A stretch of 16,342 nt of DNA, taken from assembly GCA_004335635.1 (NCBI GenBank), contig QAXH01006389.1:1-16342 (forward strand), written 5' to 3'. The stretch's first letter is position 1. Every line of letters begins with the position of its first letter. The stretch comes from Chloromonas sp. AAM2. Lineage: Eukaryota; Chlorophyta; Chlorophyceae; Chlamydomonadales; Chlamydomonadaceae. The notes below the pieces were generated by a model, which saw only the letters and a list, made by a program, of their open reading frames with translations, was not told the DNA's origin and did no database searches. The position numbers and the translations under genes are program-made. Positions 9,172 through 16,342 of this stretch are shown one piece after another.

Positions 9172-11440
9172 TCAGTTTCCAGCTGCAACCTTGTGCGCTG
9201 CCTCCATGGCCCTGGCCATGTCATGCAGGCTGAAGCGCTCCTGCCCCGCCTCGCCGATGCAGTCAAACACCCCATCTGCGCCTGTGAAGTCCTCATTCTG
9301 TGTGTACGAGCTCTTGGTCACGAAACACCTGCGTGGGGAGGGTTGAGCCAAGCAGAGTTTTGATTCCCCCAAAAAAACAACAATTGCATGGTACATGACA
9401 TCACACACTTTCGCCTGTGTGGTGTGTGCTGGTGTCAAGGAGGATGCTGTTACAGGCTTGCTTGCACTCAGTGCCAATAGTGCAGATTTAATCTCTAGCC
9501 GCAAGAACTGGCTTTACTGGCCATGCTCTGCCAAGATGCACTGCTCAACTAGTGTGCCTCACACCAGTGTGCGGCACACCAACATACACAATTTACCGGC
9601 AGTGGAGGCTTTGGCTGACTGGGGCTCCTGTCCCTGCCATCCTATCCTGCTTACGTCATGCCCGCTGCCTTGGCCGCCCTAAGGCCGATCCTGGAGTCCT
9701 CCACCACACAGCAGGCCGAGGGGCTCACGCCCAGCTCCTGGGCGGCCAGCAGGTAGATGGCCGGGTCGGGCTTCTTCTTAGGGACAATGTCACCAGCCTG
9801 AACGCCATTGGCAACACATGGGCTGCACGTGCTGGTGATTGTTGCACGTGATTGTTACGTGAGCCAATGCATTTCACATCATGTCATGCCACGCAGCCAC
9901 TCAACGCAAAACCATAGTACCACGATGTCACCAGCCTGTGCGGCGTGAACCCACACATGGGGGAGCTTGAACCGGTCTTGCTTCACATCAGCCGGTGGCA
10001 TCCCACATCCCGAGCCGATGACTCACATAAGCCGATGACTACTTCACAATTAGTGCTATTTCAAAGATACGCAATCTTTAGCACCCGACTGTTGTAACCC
10101 AGCCCACAGTGCCACATCCTCTGCCGGCAGCGTCAATCTATCTATCTCTATCTACGACCCTCCACTGAGTAAGCATCACTACAGCACTTGACAAAGTCAC
10201 CGCAGTCGTCTTTGCCGCTGCTGATTCAACTCCTTGAACTCCCTGCCGGCACTCACCCATAACTCTGCCCTCTTCTGAGCAAGCATCACACCACACTTCA
10301 CAGGCGACCCCCCCATACCCACTCACAAAGACTCTCATCTTCTCCGCAATCTGCGGCCCCAGCATCACTCGCACTATGGTGGACACGGCACGCTCGTTCG
10401 ACGTGGAACACACAGCCACAGGCACACCCGCTGACATGGCCTCATCTGTAGTCAGGACAGCAGGGGACGGCCACTGTATACATACTACTGAGGTTTGTGA
10501 GCAGCCACATTTTATTTGAGGCTGTCGTGTGATCATGTCAAGCCCTTTGAAATGAACAAGAAGTAGACTTTAAAAGCGGCAACGCAAGTTTGTGCAGCAG
10601 TTCAAATCGCTCATTTGGCTAGTTTGATGGGTTGGCTGCTACAGACCGGGCAACCAGCAACCAGCAAGCAGCAAACTGACTGCGTGTATATGCGTGTGTA
10701 CATGTGTGTGTACATGCGTGTGTACATGTGTGTGTACATGCGTGTGTACATGTGTGTGTACATGTGTGTTGGTGTGCGTGAATACAAGTGCAATTGATCA
10801 CCCGACCCGTACCTATGAGGCGCTTGACCCCTGGCCTGAGTGGCATGGCTCCCTTCTCCACCAGCTGCATGAACAAGTCAGTCTTGAGCAGGTGCAGCTC
10901 CTGAGTCAACTGCTTGCGCGCCTCGGGCGTCTGAAAGCAGTCACGCATGGTGTTAGTTGGTTGGATGCCTTCCAGGGGGTAGGCCAGGGCGGTGCCCCAT
11001 CCCATGCGTGCGGCACCTGACCCCTGGTGTAACACACTTGCACACAGGCAGTCGGCTGGGTGCTCACAATCAGATATGGTGCTGCGTCAATCCTGGCTCC
11101 ACCTACCTTGATGCTCTTGAACGGCTCTTGATCCTCCACATCTGTGAAGTACTTGGTCATGCGCTCCTGAGCAGCAGAACACCACAGTGTGCGACAGGGG
11201 TGCCGCTTTGAGGCTTTCCAACCGAAAACAAGAACACCAACTGAAGTTATGAAAGGGTTTCAGTACTACTTAAGGCCGTATGGGCGAATGCAAAACCAGC
11301 CGGACGGCAAGTACACCAAAGTGACACACAGAGCAGTGTTTGAGTCAGGAAGAGCACTAGATCCTAACCGGAGACATGCAAACAAGACGTGCTGTCAGCC
11401 CGGTTCAGCTGACCTCAGAACCGACTCTGTAAGACATCCG

Positions 11441-11496
<56 letters not shown>

Positions 11497-12556
11497 TGTC
11501 ATAACAAGGCCAGGGACACTGATGATATGCAGCATTGACGTCCCATGGCTGAGGTCTGATGGGACCTGCGCACCTTGCCACCTCCAATCTCGAGCAGCTT
11601 GCCATACAGTTCCAGGCCCCACTCGTGAGGCAGACCTGCAGCAACCAGACAAACCATTACGTGGTATAAAACTTGCCTGATCTATTGTGCGTCACATAGA
11701 GATTGATGGGAGGAGTGAGAGTAGTTGGGAAAGCGTGACTGGAACAAGTTGAAGCCCAAGGCTCACACCAAGCCATACACGCAGCAAGTGTAACATGGCA
11801 GGTGCAATGAGTCTGACGCCATGCCTCGCACCAGGGAAGTGTCACTGTGAAGATCAGCTGTTGCCGCTGCCTGCCAAGAGTGATAGTTGATAGCATGACT
11901 CACGGTCGACGAATGCATCCACGTCACTTGGAATAAGCTGTTGCTTGTGATGCCAGCCTAAAACTTCAACATTGTCCGTGCTCAGCTGTGTTGCGATCAT
12001 CGTTACCTTTTTGCTGAAACGCAGCGTTGAATGACACCCTGTGCCCGTCAGCCTCTGTGTCGACCAAGACACCTGCAAACACATTCACACGTAGGAAGCA
12101 TGGGAATGCACGTGAGCTCCACGACATCAGCACACAACAGCACACATCAGCTCGAGGATAAGCAGGTGTCACTCATGTATGAGGCGCCCTGGATCAAAGG
12201 ATCATGCCCAGGCACAGAGATGCAGGGTGTCATTCATGAGGTGGCCGAATCATATGATCATCAGCGTTTTCAATAACATCTTGTGATTATTTCAAGGTGT
12301 GAGATGCAGTAGCAGTAGAACCATCGCACATTACTGGGTCAAACACTGCCACCGTGGCAGGAATGTTTCACCCGGTCATCGTACCATCGCAGTCAAAAAG
12401 CAGCGCCTCGGGGAGCTTGGATGCCTGTGTCCTGCAGCTCCTGGGCTGCGGCACCCTGCCAATGGAAGCCCCGCATGTCCGTACGACCTTGCTGTGGCTT
12501 AGCGGCAAATGACACTGCATGATTGCAAGGGCAAGCCTACAGCATTGGCAGGCCAT
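9172..12556 (-). CDS. CBBY: CbbY-like HAD-superfamily phosphatase (probable plastid xylulose-1,5-bisphosphate phosphatase)
   Basis: Exons 12556-12385, 12072-12007, 11635-11574, 11166-11107, 10930-10813, 10445-10327, 9797-9655 and 9328-9172 (TGA) join in phase by GT-AG introns to 298 residues. CbbY enzymes remove the Rubisco misfire product xylulose-1,5-bisphosphate, an inhibitor of Rubisco. HAD motif I is FDCDGVLVDTE with the nucleophile Asp55 and acid/base Asp57; motif II is CSTSNE (172-177); the motif III lysine is in KKKPDP (206-211); motif IV is VVEDSRIG (230-237). Plant/algal CbbY words LELYGKLLEIGGGKERM, RPGVKRL and TKSSYTQNEDF are present. Residues 1 to about 48 are Ser/Arg/Cys-rich without acids, consistent with a chloroplast transit peptide. 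The first ATG has A at -3 and G at +4; Met13 (12520) is an alternative start. Motif I is split by intron 1 after DCD. Shares its promoter with the NifS-like gene. Confidence 0.93.
10689..10772. repeat. TGTGTACATG tandem repeat in CbbY intron 5
   Basis: A 24-bp double unit (ATGCGTGTGTACATGTGTGTGTAC) repeats about three times and decays into GT-rich sequence. Each unit contains the self-complementary GTAC/TGTACA, so the tract can fold on itself. It lies within the intron between 10813 and 10445. Confidence 0.85.
11443..11495. repeat. (GT)26 microsatellite in CbbY intron 3
   Basis: Uninterrupted GT dinucleotides on the plus strand (CA in the CbbY pre-mRNA), between the exons ending at 11574 and starting at 11166. 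Long CA tracts in introns can affect splicing and are usually length-polymorphic. Confidence 0.95.
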
Positions 12557-12676
12557 CGTTCCCCTTCACCATCGCAGATGCGATCCGCACGTGTCACGTA
12601 ACGGCGTAATGTAACTGCAAACATAGCCAAGTATGGCGCCTGACATTTTGCCTGTGCGTGCACTGGAGCAGGTTGC
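12557..12676. promoter_or_regulatory. 120-bp divergent promoter between CbbY and the NifS/SCLY-like gene, with G-box
   Basis: The two start codons face away from each other with only 120 bp between them, so both core promoters and 5' UTRs must fit or overlap here. A perfect G-box CACGTG lies at 12588-12593, followed by TCACGTAACG. The G-box is a bZIP/bHLH target often linked to light response in plants and algae. No TATA box is evident. If CbbY starts at Met13, the spacer grows to about 156 bp. Confidence 0.6.
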
Positions 12677-15493
12677 ATGGTCTCAATGGCTCTTCCTGGT
12701 CTGGGCCAGCCCCTCCCCTACCTTGGACGTTGCCACTACTTGGATTACAATGCAACAACGCCTATATTTCCTGAGGTAGGCACCAGTATTCCAAAGGTCA
12801 TTTTGGCCATGTCCACTCTGCTGTCTCATGTCTTACAAGGGCCATCCTGGGCCTCAGGTTTACTGTCTCCACATAAAAACGGTATCCTGCAAGCGGCCTC
12901 TCTCTTGTGAACCGCCACCCACGAAATGTAAGGGCTCTCACTTGAGTGCCAAGCACCAAGTGTAAAGGATCTTGCAGCTAGCTGTGTATGAGTGGGTGCA
13001 CACACCTTCTTTGACAGTTTCCCACTGCAGTGAAATGCCCTGTTTCCGATCGTCTCAGTATCCGATCATCCTATAGGGTGTAACTGAAAGGGGAGTTGCT
13101 CACCATGATGGGTCTGTTAGCCGCCAGTATTGTGTCCATAGCAAGCACGTACCGCAAACTGTGCTTACAGGTTGGTGAATACAAGATGCCTCTCCTCTGA
13201 CCGCCTACCCAGTGCATGATATCACATTTTGCTATGCAGGTGGCTTCCCGCATGGCTCCATACCTCACGGAACACTTTGGCAATCCCTCCAGCAGTCACA
13301 CTTACGGAAGGACGGTAGGCTGGGCAAGCTGTGTGGTGTTTCCAGATCAGCCTTGATTTCGATCCCTTACGCTACATGAAAAGATTTAGGCACATGCTCC
13401 GCAGACCGTCATCATTTCATATTGATTCACATCCGCATTCCTCAGCTGTCCACCCCCTGCCGAACATGTCGGGCGCTTCTATTGTACATATACTTCTATT
13501 GTGAAAATCTTCCATGTATCAGCTCACAATTGTTTTCGAGTTTGGATGCAGTGTAAAGCGGCTGTTGATGAGGCCCGACAGCATGTGGCGGAGCTGATCC
13601 GAGCCCAGCCAGACGAGGTGTGCTTCACAGCCTGCGGCACAGAGTCAGACAACTGGGCAATATACGGCACTGTCATGGCCGCGCGGCAGGCGTGGGCTGG
13701 CATGGGCTTGAGCGGGGCCGGGACGGTTGGGGCGGGCGGGCTGACACCGCATGTGGTGTGCTCGGCCATTGAGCACCCGGCTGTGCTCGTGCACTTGCAA
13801 CACATGAAGGAGCAGGTGAGAGGTCACGTGCTGCACATGTGAACATGGGAGGCACGTGCCTGCCATGCAACATGCGCGCTGGACTTCTTGTGCTTTGACT
13901 CTCTAGCTAGTGCTGCTTGTCCGCCGATGAATAGGGATAGGCTCCACAACTAACCTGCTCAGAGCTCATCAGTTCATAGCTTCATGTGCAGACACTTTAC
14001 CGCCGTAGGCACACATGCAGCACTTGCATCTGGCACGGCATGCAGAAGGGTGATGTGGTTTCTTGTTGCTGGCGGACTTGTACCGGGTACACTGGCTGCT
14101 CGTCTCAACCCGGTTCTCTGGACACATCTGCGAATGCCATGTAATGATGATGTTGAAGATGATCTTGCAGCAGGTTGTTACTGTTATGATTGGTTGCAGG
14201 GCCTGCTATCCTTCACAGTGGTGCCGTGTGACGCACACGGGCTAGTTTCACCTGCAGACGTCGTGGTGGGTACACACAGCATCATCACATGAGGTTCGTT
14301 CATCATGACGTTAGCCTAGGCGGCTCGTTTCATTGCAAAATTAAACTAATGTGCTGTACCCCGTGTTCGCCACATTCTTGCATTCATGGTTTGATCAGAT
14401 GATCTGGGTTGATCTCAATTGACCAGTCAGCACATGTCCTACACACAGGCTAATTGTGAACACACCGCCTGCTCAGTAGGTACCTCATCCTGGTGTGCTA
14501 TCGCTGTGTTCAACTGATCACCTGTCTCTTGCATGGCTTGCTAGCATCCATTCTTTGTGTGTGGGCAACCCTGCTGTGACATACCACATGTTACACACAT
14601 GTCAGCTGAGCTCCTTCCCTCACACATACCACAGCTTACACACATGTCAGCTGAGCCCCTTCGTAGTGTTGCTTCATTTGACAGGTAGCTTCTCAGCCCT
14701 TGCGTCCTGCATGTCACTTCAAATTCGCATTTTGGGTACACGCTTCAGATTTTGTTGTGTTGCAAACCCTTGAATGTCATGTGATGGTCATGACGGCATA
14801 TCGCATGCACTTGTTACCACAGACCGCCTTCATCCCCACACCGCAGAATTCTGCTATCAGCAACCTTGAGACCTGGTACTCCGAGCAGCTTGTACGTCCC
14901 GCATGTGCATCATTAGCACATGCTGCCTGCACCCTTTGTCCCAGGCCGCCCTCAACCCGGACACAGTGCTGGTGACGGTCATGCACAGCAACAACGAGGT
15001 GGGCAGCCTGCAGCCCATCGCCGCGATAGTCAAGGCGGTCAGGGACGCAACACAGGCAGGAGCAGGTAAAGCCAAGTGTGTTGCCCGTGCATGCAAAACT
15101 ACATCTGAGGCACGTCCGCAATGCACACTAAATCACTGCTTATTACTTGTTTCCCCTCCCGCTCTTGCCCTCGCTGAGCGGTCCCTCAGGAACTTGATAT
15201 GCTAGGCGTGTGCGGGACGGGAGGCGCGGGGCGTGGGGCGAGGGGCGGTGCGGTGCGGTGCGAGGGGATGGAATGATCTACTTGACATCCGGCCCCTGAA
15301 AAAGATGTGGCGTTGACTGTACACATTCTGGTCTGCATCCATGACCCCCACATTCACTTTTGTTTGCGTAGGCGTACCGGCTAACCAGTCTGCCAATGAC
15401 ACTGCTTCTGTTGCTGCTTCTGTTGCTGTTGCTGCCGCTGTTGCCGTTGCTGGGAATTGTCAGCAAAACTACAGCCTGGAAACGTGCCACGTG

Positions 15494-15535
<42 letters not shown>

Positions 15536-15685
15536 CTGCTGGAAACAACACCTTGAACGTGCGCAGGCGGTTGCCAGGCACCTACCGTGCTCATCCACAC
15601 CGACGCAGCACAGAGTATCGGCAAGGTGCCAGTGCACGTGGGTGCCCTGGGGCACGTGGACATGCTCACCCTGGTAGGCCACAAG
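12677..15685 (+). CDS. NifS-family PLP enzyme, selenocysteine lyase / cysteine desulfurase-like (partial, 3' end outside window)
   Basis: Exons 12677-12775, 13240-13314, 13552-13815, 14200-14265, 14945-15065 and 15567-15685 give 248 residues so far, in phase. Class V aminotransferase-fold enzymes of this group take sulfur from cysteine or selenium from selenocysteine using PLP. Signatures: YLDYNATTP (21-29), HFGNPSSSH (45-53), FTACGTESDN (83-92), IEHPAV with the PLP-stacking His133, HSNNEVG (182-188, Asn184), HTDAAQS (219-225, Asp221 and Gln224) and VGHK (245-248), where Lys248 is the expected PLP lysine and the last codon of exon 6. The PTVLIHTDAAQSIGK and LTLVGHK context resembles selenocysteine lyase more than IscS/NFS1. 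No transit peptide is evident, so it may be cytosolic. The donor of exon 4 could instead be at 14262. The catalytic-cysteine loop and C terminus are not in the window. Confidence 0.88.
14579..14665. repeat. Two-copy 45-bp tandem repeat in intron 4 of the NifS-like gene
   Basis: Sequence beginning ACATACCACATGTTACACAC at 14579 recurs at 14624 with a few substitutions; both copies contain CACATGTCAGCTGAG. It is intronic. Confidence 0.85.
15208..15268 (+). repeat. G-rich tract with G-quadruplex potential in intron 5 of the NifS-like gene
   Basis: Six runs of three or four G lie at 15214-15216, 15219-15221, 15228-15231, 15235-15238, 15242-15245 and 15264-15267. The first five have loops of 2-6 bases, which fits the canonical quadruplex pattern. 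A GGTGC/GCGGT triplet repeat follows. The G-rich strand is the sense strand, so the pre-mRNA also carries it. Confidence 0.7.
15403..15540. repeat. CTG-rich tract with (TGC)12 core in intron 5 of the NifS-like gene
   Basis: Twelve uninterrupted TGC units (15495-15530) are preceded by a degenerate CTG/TTG tract from about 15403 to 15451. The sense transcript carries CUG repeats about 35 bases before the acceptor of exon 6. Confidence 0.85.
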
Positions 15686-16342
15686 GTGAGCAAAATCTGC
15701 AACAGAATCTGTCACATGCGATGGTTTGAAAACGTTCGAGATTTGTTGAATGCAAATCCCATCCAGGGCGAACCCCTGGTTCTTTCAGGATAAGCTGGCA
15801 ATCCGCCCAACATCCCTCGCACGCACGAAGTACAATCATTTGAAACATGGTGGACCCAAGCATCAAGTACTACGCCAGGCGAAGCTGGGCATCTGTCAGA
15901 TTCTGTTGTTGAACCAAGCACAATTAGTGTTGTGCGGGTGGCATAAATTGCAGGATTTCTACGCGTAGAAACGTAGAGTAGATATCTACTGCTTTATCTA
16001 CGTCTACGCCAGGGCAAACCTCATTCTCTAACTGATGCTTGCTGCTACCAGGAGAAACTGGGCATTTGTCATGTACAGAACGTGGTTTTTCAGATTTTTC
16101 AGATGTTCAGTCTGAGGTTCCTAGGCAGGGAAAAGGAGGTAGAGCAAGGGCCCAGGTGCCACACACGTGCAAGGCACGAGCGCACCAACATTGTGTTGAC
16201 ACGAATGCACATCTAGTTCTCGTATTCGTTGTTATGTGATGTGGAAGTGAAGGTGGGACTTCTTTGATGAGGCACGATTTGTTGTGACTTGATGTGGTGC
16301 GCCGTGTTGATGATCGCTTCACAATTCATACTCAACGTAGTT
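15686..16342 (+). other. Intron 6 (open) of the NifS-like gene
   Basis: The donor GTGAGC follows the VGHK codons. The next exon should begin with a sequence like F-G/Y-x-P-K-G, but no such in-phase exon was found up to the right edge, so the intron exceeds 650 bp or the exon was missed. A diverged ~25-bp direct repeat (CTGGGCATCTGTCA and CTGGGCATTTGTCA) occurs near 15880 and 16050. Confidence 0.55.
15963..16009. repeat. Imperfect palindrome in intron 6 of the NifS-like gene
   Basis: GCGTAGAAACGTAG... on the left and ...CTACGTCTACGC on the right are reverse complements with small gaps, centred on GTAGATATCTAC. It could form a hairpin of about 20 bp. Confidence 0.65.

Noticed and set aside
10611..10797. 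Open frames with MYT(H/R)MYT or VCTC-type repeats
   Set aside because: They are translations of the intronic TGTGTACATG repeat, not protein.
11395..11680. Open frames made of Cys-Val or Thr-His repeats around 11443-11495
   Set aside because: They are translations of the GT microsatellite within a CbbY intron.
11854..12084. Frame containing LGWHHKQQLIPSDVDAFVDRE as a CbbY exon
   Set aside because: The exon ending at 12007 joins in phase to the exon at 11635 (GLPHEWGLELYGK), matching the family without gaps, so this frame is intron.

Overview
The window is nuclear DNA of a eukaryote, most likely a green alga (Chlorophyta, probably Chlorophyceae/Volvocales). The evidence is multi-exon genes with short exons (27-264 bp), GT-AG introns of 100-740 bp, a proline-rich cell-wall-type segment in a secreted protein, a CbbY-type sugar-phosphatase with a transit-peptide-like N terminus, and many CTG/CAG, GT and minisatellite repeats inside introns. 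The species cannot be named from the sequence. No prokaryotic operons, rRNA, tRNA or CRISPR were seen. Gene models were built by hand by matching reading phase across GT-AG junctions. Layout: (1) 1-3713, minus strand, 5' part (11 exons) of a secreted NHL-repeat beta-propeller protein; its largest intron holds a ~0.55 kb CTG-rich minisatellite. (2) 3714-6622, gene-poor spacer with a complete 462-bp non-autonomous hAT-like transposon (terminal inverted repeats plus perfect 8-bp target duplication) and a foldback repeat cluster. (3) 6623-7691, plus strand, complete 3-exon gene for the large subunit of molybdopterin synthase (MoaE/CNX6). (4) 7692-9171, convergent spacer with no recognisable gene. 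(5) 9172-12556, minus strand, complete 8-exon gene for a 298-aa CbbY-like HAD phosphatase, probably the plastid xylulose-1,5-bisphosphate phosphatase. (6) 12557-12676, a 120-bp divergent promoter with a G-box. (7) 12677 to beyond the right edge, plus strand, first six exons of a NifS/selenocysteine-lyase-like PLP enzyme, ending at the expected PLP lysine codon; the rest lies outside the window. The four genes do not form a pathway. CNX6 (molybdenum cofactor) and the NifS-like enzyme (sulfur or selenium mobilisation) are both sulfur-linked, and CbbY serves Calvin-cycle repair. The most interesting structures are the hAT-like MITE, the complete phase-consistent architecture of the NHL gene (signal peptide split by an intron, proline-rich linker, six blades, 27-bp microexon), and the very short divergent promoter.
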